64,000 nucleotides of DNA from Metridium senile (GCA_949775045.1 OX459105.1:16939353-17003352), one strand, 5' to 3'. Positions 53,601 to 62,471 are shown, counted from the stretch's first letter. Notes: a model not told the origin generated them from the letters alone. Numbers and translations: made by a program.

Positions 53601-54392
53601 TAATTTCATATATAGTATTTTGAGTAAATATAAATCAAATAATAATATTTGTAGGGATTCTATTGGTTTGTTTTCTCGATGGTGATTGGATAATTTTGGT
53701 GGTCTCAGTCAAGCACTGTAATTTATTATACTACATCATCAATAACATCCTATATGCACAAAGATTCAACATACAAAAATGAACTATCATGTCAGCCGAG
53801 TTGTGTGCAAAAAAATTAACATAGAGGTAGTGAGTGTGTGTCCGAGTCTCTCCAATTAGTAGAACACACGTATCCTGCTAGAAGATTGAGACGTTAAAAA
53901 TGTGATTTTTTTGATGTAGTGAGTGGGTGTCTGTGTCTCCCCAATTAGTAGGGCACACATATCCTGCTAGAAGATTGAGACGTTAAAAATGTGATTTTTT
54001 TGATGTAGTGAGTGGGTGTCTGTGTCTCCCCAATTAGTAGGGCACACATATCCTGCTAGAAGATTGAGACGTTAAAAATGTGATTTTTTTGATGTAGTGA
54101 GTGGGTGACTGTGTCTCCCCAATTAGTAGGACACACGTATCCTGCTAGAAGATTGAGACGTTAAAAAAGTGATTTTTTTGATGTAGTGAGTGGGTGTCTG
54201 TGTCTCCCCAATTAGTAGGGCACACATATCCAGCTAGAAGATTGAGACAACATTATTTGACAAAAAGTGATTCTTTCCTTGTGAACATCATTCATTGATT
54301 GTGTATCTGTTTTCTCTCAGGCCCATAATAGATTCCATGTTCCAGCTGGTACTAAGTTTTATCGCATACAAGCAAAACCCTGGGAGAGATGA
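35902..54392 (+). CDS. RB1CC1: RB1CC1/FIP200 (ATG11-type autophagy scaffold)
   Basis: Scaffold of the ULK autophagy-initiation complex. Exons: 35902-35969, 37085-37214, 38248-38329, 39145-39346, 40397-40483, 41372-41597, 42241-42366, 42998-43116, 44076-44141, 44214-44300, 45102-45201, 45273-45354, 45439-45497, 46312-48215, 49215-49263, 49856-49903, 51462-51526, 52411-52538, 53314-53381, 54321-54392. They sum to 3768 nt, exactly 1256 codons (1255 aa; human 1594). The N-terminus MLYVFSVDQGEMYSFEMELA with LLVSGGEAL is the ubiquitin-like domain. VSLLDWISAQD, EVVRRHKF and REAFAVKFGRHFL follow the human order. Exon 14 encodes a Ser-rich linker and long coiled coil. The C-terminal claw has FQCGDLILLVYDPRYENYLIF, LYFLHPESMALLDL, RRDWVLAYLNDKEYCQAKKA and RFHVPAGTKFYRI, used by the family to bind cargo receptors. 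The introns are packed with repeats and LINE remnants. Confidence 0.96.
36395..36515. mobile_element. Short inverted-repeat element
   Basis: AATAAAAGAATTAATAAAAC and the inverse ATTCTTTTATT flank GACAAAAGAAGATCCCCTTA. It shares words with the dispersed repeats at 2455 and 18975. Confidence 0.6.
36516..36995. mobile_element. Retroposon tails with CATA and CTAT repeats
   Basis: The left side starts with CATACATACATACATA followed by AACTTTATTTGAATTCGAAT (a minus-strand tail). The right side ends with CCTGAATAAACACATCTATC TATCTA (a plus-strand tail preceded by CAGCAACTGCTGCAAGAGGC). Both look like 3' ends of non-LTR elements. Confidence 0.5.
37435..37490 (+). mobile_element. SINE-like tail
   Basis: TAGCACTTAGAACAGATTTG, GCGCTTTATAAATAATAATA and ATT repeats look like the 3' tail of a short retroposon in RB1CC1 intron 2. 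Confidence 0.45.
38330..38515 (+). repeat. 45-bp tandem repeat x4 directly after an RB1CC1 donor
   Basis: Unit with TCATTCTATGGGCTCCCTGT GT(C/A)AA(A/G)G starts 10 bases after the exon 38248-38329 donor. Three of the four units include AAGGTAAAC, a decent 5' splice-site match, and the frame stays open to 38565. Confidence 0.8.
39463..39512 (-). repeat. tRNA-derived SINE fragment
   Basis: On the minus strand ATGGGTTCAAATCCCAT forms a perfect T-arm with a B-box (GGTTCAAATCC), followed by TGAAGCCCC. No D-arm or anticodon arm is complete, so this is a remnant. Confidence 0.5.
39590..40120. repeat. GCTGGT hexanucleotide array
   Basis: About 530 bp of GCTGGT with GGTGGT and GCTGCT steps, in an RB1CC1 intron. 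It is strongly strand-asymmetric (almost no A or C-only steps on one strand). All the resulting Gly/Ala, Val/Leu, Pro/Ala and His/Gln frames are by-products. Confidence 0.95.
40790..41326 (+). mobile_element. LINE 3' fragment with ATTGTC tail
   Basis: The frame to 40983 encodes FNIRFAGAKAWNLVDERIKE then SSISKFKDLLK, the typical end of a non-LTR reverse-transcriptase protein. An untranslated part follows, with a tail of four ATTGTC units at about 41300-41325. It is truncated at the 5' end, in the RB1CC1 intron before exon 41372. Confidence 0.8.
41600..42180. repeat. GATGAT/GATTGT microsatellite
   Basis: Trinucleotide tract with an internal longer unit (GATGATGATTGTGATTGTAA TGATGATGG) in the intron after exon 41372-41597. 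Confidence 0.9.
42375..42640. repeat. GATGGT microsatellite
   Basis: Begins right after the donor of exon 42241-42366. The reading frame continues as Asp/Gly-rich, but the donor GTAAAC and a clean next exon argue that it is intron. Confidence 0.85.
43120..43735 (+). mobile_element. LINE 3' fragment with ATT tail, hosting a MITE
   Basis: The frame 43120-43462 encodes HSKYNLRS, GDRAFEIAAPTIWNKLPSNI and FKGTIKTYLF, the C-terminus of a non-LTR reverse transcriptase. The 3' end is GCGCCTAATAAGTAATAAAT then ATT repeats (43690-43735). A TAGAGTAC MITE (43476-43619) is inserted in its untranslated part, so the MITE is younger. Confidence 0.8.
43476..43619. mobile_element. TAGAGTACAAAC MITE family, copy 2
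   Basis: TAGAGTACAAACACTAAAAG at the left, inverse CTTTTAATGTTTGTACTCTA at the right. Internal CACTAAATAGTG and GAATTAGCATAATTTGCAGT. Confidence 0.9.
44330..44640. repeat. ATCATC microsatellite and TA tract
   Basis: ATCATC/ATTGTT steps to 44570, then about 55 bp of TATATA, in an RB1CC1 intron. Confidence 0.9.
44720..44830 (+). mobile_element. Retroposon tail with CATAT repeats
   Basis: AATTCAGCAATAGTGCTGCA AGG then GACTAGCTAC and ATATC repeats. It resembles the tail at 36940-36990 (AATTCAGCAACTGCTGCAAG), so both belong to one LINE or SINE family. Confidence 0.6.
44874..45018. mobile_element. TAGAGTACAAAC MITE family, copy 3
   Basis: Nearly identical to 43476-43619: TAGAGTACAAACACTAAAAG at the left, CTTTTAGTGTTTGTACTCTA at the right. 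Confidence 0.9.
45545..46240. repeat. ATTC/ATCC tetranucleotide with about 180-bp higher-order unit
   Basis: CATT/CATC/TATT words arranged in a longer unit that recurs about three times (each with TTAATTTATTAATTTATT(C/T)G and TCATATGTCCATTCATTTAT). It keeps a frame open into the big RB1CC1 exon, but the acceptor TTTCAAG at 46305-46311 ends it. Confidence 0.9.
47335..47712 (+). repeat. Coding 14-residue (42-bp) repeat in the RB1CC1 coiled coil
   Basis: Nine consecutive 14-aa units at residues 820-945, consensus (A/T)-(V/I)-E-L-Q-K-x-T-E-E-K-N-T-x. Fourteen residues are two heptads, so the repeat extends the coiled coil in register. Confidence 0.9.
48230..48390. mobile_element. Short element with AGGGGGTGCACCC and TGCCCCTGG ends
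   Basis: GTGTGCAGGGGGTGCACCC at the left (with a C-run) and GGTGCACCCCCCCTGAA, TGGATCTGCCCCTGG at the right. It starts 15 bases after the donor of exon 46312-48215. Confidence 0.5.
48640..49150. repeat. TTCTTCCCTC polypyrimidine tract
   Basis: About 500 bp of pure C/T on the + strand in units CCCTCTTCTTCTT and CCCTCTTCTTCCT, in an RB1CC1 intron. Uninterrupted purine/pyrimidine asymmetry with mirror symmetry is triplex (H-DNA) prone. Three frames are open but not coding. Confidence 0.95.
49490..49800. repeat. Two-copy tandem repeat, about 185 bp
   Basis: ATATCAGTCATCGTGTGCGT, GGAAATAGTTCCTAGGTTTT and TAATAATTGTGCTATATT occur twice in an RB1CC1 intron. Confidence 0.85.
49995..50243. mobile_element. 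MITE with GACTACTGAAACCG ends
   Basis: Left GACTACTGAAACCGTGGCCA and right inverse TGGCCCCGGTTTCAGTAGTC. A partial copy (TCGATGGTGATTGGATAATT, GGTGGTCTCAGT) lies at 53625-53720. Confidence 0.85.
50296..50500. mobile_element. MITE with TGAGGATACTCTAACC ends
   Basis: Left TGAGGATACTCTAACCGTGA and right inverse TGGTTAGAGTGTCCTCA. The pairing extends into ACACTT/AAGTGT. Confidence 0.8.
50530..50605. repeat. Copy of the 19880-20430 family
   Basis: GGTCTTGCAATGCACTATTC, AGTATGCAGTATTCAGTATT and TTTTTTGAAATAGCTGTATA match 20325-20395 closely. Confidence 0.85.
50612..50830. repeat. 107-bp tandem duplication
   Basis: ACTTGCCATGATTAGCATCA, CCAGTTCTGTTTATAATATA and CCTACAAGGACTACATAATC occur twice in an RB1CC1 intron, with no exon involved. 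Confidence 0.85.
50895..51050 (-). mobile_element. LINE 3' end on the minus strand
   Basis: CAATGACAATGACAAAATTT TATTCAGTACCTTAGATACA is the inverse of an ATTGTC-tailed 3' end as at 41300. A related piece (TTTTTATTCAGTACCTTGAG) lies at 37563. Confidence 0.55.
52580..52755. mobile_element. ACTAGCGAGTAAACTAGTAT element, copy 2 (inverted)
   Basis: GAGCTTTAGCCCTTCTTCAG, TTACAAATTTCATTCTATTA CCTATCGTTTATATC and GACGCAGCCTATACTAGTTTA CTCGCTAGTTTC, opposite in orientation to 22340-22520. Confidence 0.75.
53790..54255 (+). repeat. 88-bp tandem array x5 before the last RB1CC1 exon
   Basis: Unit with GTAGTGAGTGGGTGTCTGTG, TCTCCCCAATTAGTAGG and GCTAGAAGATTGAGACGTTA. It ends 65 bp before the acceptor of exon 54321. 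The source unit exists alone at 4250-4365. Confidence 0.9.
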
Positions 54393-55985
54393 ACCCTACG
54401 TCCTTCCTGTTATACAATACCAACAATATAATTACTATTATTACACTTATATTATCAAATACAAATCCAAAAATCAAAAATATATTTTTATGCCAAATTT
54501 GAATTAAGCAAAACTGAGCACTGTTTGCAATTGTAAACACTTTGATGTTACTTTGAGTTGTTTGAGTTGTTTCACAAAGTAGTGTGGGATGCTTCAAAAC
54601 TCCTCTGTGCTCAATATTCTATGTAAAAACTAGCTTCTAAAGGGATTATGGGAAGGTTTGGGTACATTTAGTAGCATAATACATTTTCTGTAATTTTCAA
54701 ATACATTCAGTTTGTTGCTCTCAAAGAATTATAAAAGTTTAGGTTTCCATTAGTAGCATGTATAAAGCTTGTACAGTAGTGTATAGTAACAATGCTGGTT
54801 TGGCTCACATTATAAAGCTATTGGGGTTATTGTTATATATCCCAGTTTGTAATAATCATTTTTAATGTGTTCTTGATTTATGTGAGCATAAACAATTATA
54901 TTTTGTTATAACTTATAAATAAGTTAAAAGCCCCTTTGCATGGGGTAGGAAATCTGATAGTCTTGACGTAGTTAAGTAATTATGATTAGAATTATCACAC
55001 TTTTGCCAAATAAACAATTGATTTATCAAAAATGTATGTTATGATATAATCATTTGATCAAAAATACTTTATTCTTCAATGTCAACAGTTTTGTAAGTTA
55101 ATCAAAACTTTGAATGAACTTGCTAGTCAAGTGATTTTTTTCAGTAAATGGTTCAATCTAATGATGTGTATTGTGTAGCATATTTTTCTGTATTCATTCA
55201 AACATGCCATCTTTGCTGTTCCTTTGTTTCGTTTGCATGACATATAGTACAATGTTTTTCATAAACCTATGAATTACATGTGAATGGTTGAGTCTAATCT
55301 GTGTAGCATTTTAATTCAGTTTTTTCTGTATTCATCTATTCCATCTTTGCTTTTTTGTTCCTTTGTTTTGTTTCTGTGACTAATAGTACAATGTTTTTCA
55401 TAAACCTGTGAATCACATTCTTTATATCTGACTTGAACTCTATTACAATAATGTACCTTGTTTCATAGGTTATGAAAAACTACTCTAATCAGAATACTCC
55501 AGTTTTGTGTTATCTACCACCGCTGTACTATTTGTACAAAAGGCACATTTGTACAGGGATAACCTTGATTTAAAAAACGATTTCTATTGTTAAGTGACAG
55601 CATTGTTCTGTGCTTTGCTTGGAATTTGTGAATAATTTTATACAGGTGAAGGCTTCGCCTGTACAAAAATGCGCCTTTTGTCCAAAAGTACAGTGGTGCT
55701 AGATAACATGAAACTGGAGTATTGTTTTACAGGTTTACAAAAGACAGCTCTAGAGAAGTTCCTGAAAGGTTACGCTTTTGCTGTCACATAATGTCTATAG
55801 AGAAGTTCCTCACTCTAATATACCTAACGTCATGTTATCTGATTTATATCATTGTAAGTTGGCAAGTGATAGTTTACGCTTTTTGCTGTCAGTCTTCTCA
55901 ACACTATTGTCCATGTACAGCTGCGTAATGTCTATAGAGAAGTTCCTCACTCTAATATACCTAATATAATGTTATCTGATTTATG
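54393..55985. other. RB1CC1-LRRC42 convergent intergenic region
   Basis: AT-rich 3' flanks with a short duplicated phrase (TTTGTTTCGTTTGCATGAC, AATAGTACAATGTTTTTCAT, near 55230 and 55370), a MITE at 55492-55722 and the duplicated LRRC42 C-terminal coding end at 55791-55927. No other gene seen. Confidence 0.6.
55492..55722. mobile_element. MITE with AATACTCCAGTTT ends
   Basis: Left AATACTCCAGTTTTGTGTTA TCTACCACCGCTGTACT and right inverse AGTACAGTGGTGCTAGATAA CATGAAACTGGAGTATT. Confidence 0.9.
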
Positions 55986-56064
55986 TCATTGTAAGTTGGC
56001 AAGTGATAGTTTACGCTTTTTGCTGTCAGTCTTCTCAACACTATTGTTCATGTACAGCTGCATA
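55791..56064 (-). repeat. 137-bp tandem duplication of the LRRC42 C-terminal coding end
   Basis: Copies start at 55791 and 55928 (ATGTCTATAGAGAAGTTCCT). The right copy contains the true last codons and stop (55986-55988). The left copy, now downstream of the stop, still encodes QLYMDNSVEKTDSKKRKLSL plus ANLQ and a stop, with one substitution (Asn to Asp) in this stretch. Confidence 0.9.
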
Positions 56065-59045
56065 ATGTCATGATCCACAAATGCTCCTTCATCGTCATCT
56101 AAACTTTGTTGTTTTCTTTTGTGATTTGTTTTGTTTCTTTCCTTTTCCTTCTCACATCCATTTTCCACTTTTGTTGATTCATGTTTTGATTTGTCTCTTT
56201 CATTCCCACTATCCCATTTGTTTTCTCTCTCATTTTCCCATTCATATTTCCCTTTTTCTTTCATTTTTTCATGCAATCCTTGCACTCTAGTTAAAACCAA
56301 CACAGTTGACTCTGTTTCTCTTGGTGTCTCTGTTGTAGAGTTATTTTCTTGTAGAATACTTGCTTTAGTCTTCTGAGTGTAAAATGAGTTCACTTTACTG
56401 TTCGTTGGTGCCTTGGGTTGTTTTCTAACTCTTTTCAAGCTTGCTAACCAGGCCTTTATAACACAGGTAGCCCAACCTTCAGTTTGTATTTCATTATCGT
56501 CACCAAACCCTGCAAACTTTAATGAATAAAATTATGTAAAAGAAAAACAGCATCAAAGAATTAACACACAATGTATAGAATTAAAATTATAGAGATTTTT
56601 TATCATGGATTTGAGATAAATACACCAAACCCTGCAAACTTTAATGAATACTGATTATGTAAAAAACAGCATCAAAGAAATAACACAACGTAAAGAATTA
56701 AAAAAATTATAAAGATTATTAATCATGGATTTGAGATAAATTGTATGTTATTTATTTGTCTCACAAAGTCCAAGGTTTGGACAGCAACTTTTAGATGTTT
56801 AATGTATAGAATTATTTAATGTGGTTTCTACCATTTACCTGTGGGTCTAAGATCATCCCAGTCTCTTTTGTAAGCTTGTGGATGCCATCATTAATGGATA
56901 TACTTGTTCCAGAGAGGTTTAAACCGACAAGAGACTGTAAACCAGCAAGATATCTGACAGTTGTATTGGTAATACCAGGATTACTGGACAGGTCCAGCAA
57001 AGTGAGGTTTATTGGTCCTACTTTCATGACACGTAGAGGAAGGGTGAATAGCTTGATGTCAATGTCATGCAGACAGTTGTCCCTCAGACTCAGTCTTGTC
57101 AAACTACATGTGGCAAATGGATGAAAGACTTAAGTGAATATCAAAACCAACCATGACATGTGATGGCTGGCGCTGATTCAGGGGGATGAAGGGGGTGGGC
57201 TGTATAATTTGTGTTTGTCATTATTACCTTAATATTAGATAATCGAAAGCAGAAAAACATTGAAAGCAGATAAAAAATATTAAAAATAGGAGCACTGATG
57301 TAGAGAGGGAAGATTAGCTTGGGCTAAAAGGGACTTCCAACGTAAAATACTGTTCTTTACTTTACCTTTGGCTGCTAAAAAGAGGGGTGACTAGAAACCC
57401 AAATTTTGCGCAGGGATGGTTGGTCTATTATTTATTTACTGTTGATCATTTGTGTAGGTACTAAGTTTGACACTGTAGTCACACAAACTACGAACATTAC
57501 TCCAGTCAATCCTTAGTGGCTCACCTTGATAGTTTTGACACATGTAATAATAACTCATGATTACTTCCAAGTCGACAGTGGCTCAGATCAAGCTCTGATA
57601 TACATGTAAAACACTTTAGATAGTCTAACTCATTGACAGCAATACATTGTCTTTTCAAACTCAACTTGTCCAGAACAAGACTTCCATATGCATCAATGAA
57701 TAACTGAAACGTTTGGTTCCAACTCTGAGTAAAGATATCATTAGTATTCACTCTATCAAAGAGATCTTTGCCAACAATGTCTGGGAAGCCATAGAGAGAC
57801 TCAACCATAGTGATGTTCTTGGCGACAAAGTCCAGTGATATGAGATACAGTGAGCAGGGTGATGTCTTGCCTTCATTGTCTTGAATGGAGCAGCTTGCAG
57901 CTACAAGATGGCAACAAAACAAGGAGTTATTATGATGACGATGAGGTAATGATGGAGATGATGATTGGCATGATGATGATGATAATGATCATGGTGTGAT
58001 GATAATGGAAATGATGATGATGATGGTTTGGATCAGTTTAGTAATGAAAATGGTGTTAGTATGGATAATGACAATGAGTTATTATGATGATGATGATAAT
58101 AATCATGGTGATATGGTTATCATCATAATGATAATGATAGTTTGGATCAGGTTAGTAATAATTATGGCCTGGGGGGGTTCTCCCTTAGAAAATGGATAGG
58201 GGTGCTTGACGGACGGTTTTGAAAATGACCCTAAAAGGTATGCATAAATTAACTCAGATACTGATTTCAGACCCTAAAGGCACAACTTTGGTGCTAACAA
58301 TAGTATAATCTGACTTAAGTCAAGTTTAAGCAAGTTGCATGCGATATTTGTAGGCAAAAGTTGTGCCGTGTAATTTGGCCTTAAAAGGCACATCCAAAAA
58401 ATTTTCAATATGTATAATGTTAAGTTCGAAAACTGACCCTGAAAGGTACGGTCCCAGTTCAAGACCCTAAAATGTACGCAAGGATATTATTTTCGACCCT
58501 AAAAGGTCCGTTAAGCACCCCTATCCATTTTCTAAAGGAGAACCTCCCCCCCCCCCCCCCCCCCCCTGGGAATTATGGTGGTGTTAATAATGACGATGAT
58601 GATGAAAATAGTGGTTTGGATTGGGCTGTTAATAAAAATGATGCTGGTGTTTAATGGTGAAGAGTGTAATATGATGGCGATGATAATTGTGGATGTAGAT
58701 GATTGTGATGACAGATCAATGATGATGACAATGAATTTGATTTGAATAATTCAATGATAAAATTATGTCCAGAAATGCTGTCTGAGAGAACTACGATGTT
58801 TTAAGGCAATATTTAAAATATACAACTTAAATACACACATAATTGTCATATCAAGACAAAAACTGTTCACCTTTAGGCTCAACGTCGTGTAGATAGCTCT
58901 TATCGCCAAGTTTTATGCCATAACCTTTCGGTGTTTCTAGACGGCCATACTTATCTCGAGTATAAACGATTCCAACGTCTTCGTCCTCGTTACAAAACTC
59001 TTTATTCCTTCTAAATGAATTATTCTTATTTCTGAAATACATCAA
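55986..59045 (-). CDS. LRRC42: LRRC42, leucine-rich repeat protein
   Basis: Little-studied LRR protein reported as nuclear and growth-related in human cells. Four exons in transcript order: 59045-58871, 57900-57525, 57103-56839, 56516-55986. They total 1347 nt, 448 aa plus stop (human 428). Shared with human LRRC42 in order: YTR(D/E), SLYGFPDIVGKDLF, FTEAYGSLVL-like FIDAYGSLVLDKLSLK, ELDLSHCRLGSNHELL, LRDNCLHD, LTLLDLSSNPGIT, LNLSGTSI, TEGWA and a lysine-rich SKKRK near the end. The LRR core occupies the middle. The last exon is a charged, Lys/Glu-rich, probably disordered tail with likely nuclear-localisation clusters. The acceptor of the last exon was chosen at AAAG/TTTGCAGGG because only that keeps phase; GCAG/GGTTTGG, 7 bases on, would not. 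Confidence 0.92.
56502..56740 (-). repeat. About 122-bp tandem duplication spanning the last LRRC42 acceptor
   Basis: ACCAAACCCTGCAAACTTTA ATGAAT occurs at 56502 and 56624, followed in both by AACAGCATCAAAGAA and ATCATGGATTTGAGATAAAT. The left copy is the true acceptor and first 15 bases of the exon; the right copy is a decoy upstream in the transcript. Confidence 0.9.
57950..58160. repeat. GATGAT microsatellite
   Basis: GATGATGATAATG-type tract in the first LRRC42 intron, next to the MITE at 58168. Confidence 0.85.
58168..58570. mobile_element. MITE with long arms and G/C-run ends
   Basis: Left GGTTCTCCCTTAGAAAATGG ATAGGGGTGCTTGACGGAC and right inverse GTCCGTTAAGCACCCCTATC CATTTTCTAAAGGAGAACC. 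GACCCTAAAAGGTA words recur inside in both orientations. Confidence 0.9.
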
Positions 59046-60522
59046 GTTATCCTTTTAAAAGCTTTTTACATCAAACTGTCTTCAAGATCGAATCGTAACC
59101 TTGTCGTTTTCAATTTGTTATGGCGTATTAACTTTCCCGCCAAATGTACTCACGTGACAAAACAAACCACAGGAAGCCCAAATTCAAAACTATTTCTGTA
59201 CATATTATTTTTCATGATCAAAACTATAAATATGATTCTAAAGCTATAGATTAGTACGTTCATTGTCTTTTGAGAAATGTTTGTTATTTTTAGATCAAAT
59301 GAGATTAGATAATTTTACGATTTTTAGTGAGCATTTTCGCCCCAGTTTCTCAAATGCGCATCGCGCGCGCTCCTGGAACCCGAACCAAATTTGACAAGTC
59401 ATTCAAACGTTAACGTTCAGAAATAGTTTTCAATATTTTAGCATGAGTATTTTACAATGGACTTCAAAGTGAACTTTGGGAGTAATTGAGGTTAGTTTAC
59501 TTGTCAAATTGTTAAGTTTTATATATAATATTATTTACAGGAGTGAGGTTTTTAAAGTTCATTCATTCAAACCCCATGTGCCAGAAACCCGTCGAATCGT
59601 CCTACTAGTATTATTATTGTCAATATTTGACTTCTTTTCTTTGCAAACAAACTTGATACGGGATTAAGCAAATCTACCTTAGATAATATTTTACATTTTC
59701 CACTATTTGCCTTGAGAACGGTGACGCTTTTCGACTCAAAAGCTAGTTAAAAATAATCTATATAATTAACCATAGTTAATTTGGTATGGCTTATCTCACT
59801 GGTCTTACTGATGTTACGGATGTTGATCCATCTCAGTTATCATGTCATATTCAAGAAGGGTCAGTGGTATAGGTAGAAGAATACCAACAATACACAATAA
59901 ATATTCAAACTGAAAATTATTAACTGACAAGATGACTGTAGCTGTCATGGTTTTTATTGTGTACACCAATACATGCTTTCGTTATACATCAGTCGATCGT
60001 TTAATACCAAGGCACCACTAAGCAATGGTCTAAAGCTTTCGGTATATGTCTTACAGTAAGCAGAAAATAATTGGATAAACTCTTATATACATTGAGTAGA
60101 ATATAAAATTGTATATGTTATTTATTAATCAAGCACGCTATGAAACAGATTAAACTGCAGAATACAAAGCAAATGATATAATGTCCTTGTTTGCAAAAAG
60201 TGCTGTTGCATGGTTATATAGTCTGTAATATTGCTCCATTAATAATTGTGTATATATCAGAGAAATCACCTTGCAAAAATGATATTCATAGAATTGTTCT
60301 ATTGAATATGGTCAAAAGTAATGAGAATTTCAACTTTGATGAAGATGTTGAATGATGGTTTATATATGTTCCATAATTCTAAATGTTACCAAAGCAATAT
60401 AATATTTGCATATCTAGGGAGAATTTCATCTTTGATCAAGCTGTTAAATGATTAGGATTATTATTAGCCCACCATTAATGATCAATGCACATAGAATAGA
60501 ATATGGCCCAGATATACACCAA

Positions 60523-60636
60523 GAGCCGGTTGTACGAAGCCTGAATATCTGACGGATAAAACCTATACAAATTCTATACACTGCATAACTCTTATCCAGT
60601 GGATAACTTTATCCAAACTTCGTACAACTGGCCCCA
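60523..60636. mobile_element. MITE with GGCCAGTTGTACGAAG ends
   Basis: Left GCCGGTTGTACGAAGCCTGA and right inverse AACTTCGTACAACTGGCCCC. Internal TTATCC/GGATAA pairs. Confidence 0.85.
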
Positions 60637-60934
60637 GTCCTTTAAGAGATTACATACATGCTTAAAAGGACAGTCATTAGGCACCATGAGATTGTTTCAA
60701 ATGTAGTCTTTATTCCACCACCATATTATTTTACAGCTGTATATTACTCCATCTTGTAGAGTTAGTCTTATAGGGTTAATAATCATTATTTTTATCATGT
60801 AAAATATATATCCTACACACCAATAATCGTTAGTTCATTGCATGGCATAGTATTACCATTATTAGAAACTCATTTATATGATCATTAATTGATAGTATTA
60901 AGATAGTCCATAATAACTCCCTCTAAATAAGGTC

Positions 60935-61320
60935 TTTCTGTCTTCTAGAGGTGTCTGTCTGTCTCTTAGGTGTCTGTCTGTCTTCTAGAGGTTTCTGTCT
61001 GTCTTCTAGAGGTGTCTGTCTGTCTTCTAGAGGTATCTTTCCACTAGGAATGTCTGTATTGTATATGCATATTCCAATAAAAATGTTTGTCTCTAAGAGG
61101 TGTCTGTCTGTCTTCTAGTGACTGCCTGTTGTATGGATGTGTGTTAATTGCGTGAAGTGTCTGTGTCTGTCTTTGGAAGGTTTCTGTCATAATGTAAGAT
61201 CATGAGGTGTCTGTCTTTGAGGAATGTCTGTCTTATCAAAGGTGTGTGATAGAAGTGTCCCCTTCAGACAGCAGGTGACTGTCTCAAATATGTCTATCAT
61301 AGATAAGTCTCTTTGTCTTA
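60935..61320. repeat. GTGTCTGTCTGTCTTCTAGAG repeat
   Basis: Four fairly regular copies at 60935-61030, then scattered degenerate TGTCTGTCTT words. Confidence 0.8.
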
Positions 61321-61668
61321 ACTATCTATACCATCAAATGTATATTCTTTGTGTCAGCCATATCCATGTGAAGCAGTGATTATCTGGGTGAGATGTCTGC
61401 CTTATAGAAATATTTGTCTTAGAGAGAGTATATTTATAGTGATTTACTGCTGACTGCATTAAATTGTCAATTAGTGTTAGTGATCAAAGCCATGTCAGAT
61501 GAATCATAACATTATATAGTCCTCATAATGTTTCATGTATGATGGGCATGCAAAAACCCTTATCAAGCGATGATCTACATAGCATATTATATAAACAAAA
61601 TAAAATGATTTGTTATGATTGTACGAGGGTATTTTATATTTACAGTATGATTACATAAAGTCTTATTA

Positions 61669-62471
61669 TTATCGCATAACTGATGACGATAATGGTTTTA
61701 ACGTATCCTCAAATGTTGGTATATCCATTGAGCTCAATACTTGGGTATAGTAATGCTCTTGTGGCTCGCCCATCAGTGTTGGTGTCGTTGCCCTAGCAAC
61801 AGGAGGTTGATTGACAGCATATGAGTATCCTGCGTCAGCTGCTTCCCATCCATTAGGCATTTCTGATGGGATGACTTGGTAGTTGTTGTTTTCTAGAAGG
61901 CTTATTCTAGGGTCTGTCATCTTCCGCAGTGTTTCAAGAGGGGTATGGCTCTTGGCGTAGTCCTCAGGCACGCCCAAGTCTGCAAGTGGTCTGGTCACAC
62001 CTTCACCTAATAACTCTCTCTTGGATATTTTGGATCCTCGTAGCTTTTGCTTATTCTGGAAGAAAACAAACACATTTAAATTGAGATAATATAAGTATAA
62101 AATTTTTCATTGAATAATGATATAATATTACCAAGGATTTTCTGCAATTGGTCAATGACGAGATCATGACTGCTTATCAACGCAATTCACAGTTAATTAC
62201 CCTAGCTTCACACCTTATGATGTGACCAGGGGTTTAAATAATATTGCCTACCCCCCATATACACTTATAAAAGAAAAACCGCTAACTTACATACAGCAAT
62301 CTTGTGTGTTTTCTATTTCTTTATTGCTATTATCATGTTATATAATTATGTTACCTTGTTTATGTTGCTGTGAGACATCTTGCCGCTAGCATGTTGCTTG
62401 AAGTGTTTACGTAAAGAACTTGGGTCTGTGTATCTCTTTGGACATCCAGGAACCTGACATGCATAGGGTTT
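61669..62471 (-). CDS. GLIS-like C2H2 zinc-finger transcription factor, last two exons
   Basis: Exons 62471-62355 and 62055-61669, phase 0 at the junction. The first encodes the final C2H2 finger, [20 protein letters not shown] then RKHFKQH (C-x4-C, H-x3-H). The [12 protein letters not shown] signature is shared by GLI and GLIS; the C-x-V-P-G-C spacing with KQHAS after the finger fits GLIS better than GLI, where KTVHG follows. The second exon encodes a 129-codon tail ([19 protein letters not shown], ending [10 protein letters not shown]) that I do not recognise. The other fingers and the N-terminus lie beyond the right edge. Confidence 0.8.

Larger units (their letters stand above)
59046..61668. 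other. LRRC42 upstream region and GLIS-like gene 3' flank
   Basis: Contains the LRRC42 promoter side (GC-richer patch CGCATCGCGCGCGCTCCTGG near 59355), a MITE at 60523-60636 and GTGTCTGTCTGTCTTCTAGA repeats at 60935-61320. No coding sequence that I can support. Confidence 0.6.

Noticed and set aside
54295..54507. 70-aa frame over the last RB1CC1 exon
   Set aside because: It reads the exon in the wrong frame; the correct frame ends RIQAKPWER with a stop at 54390-54392.
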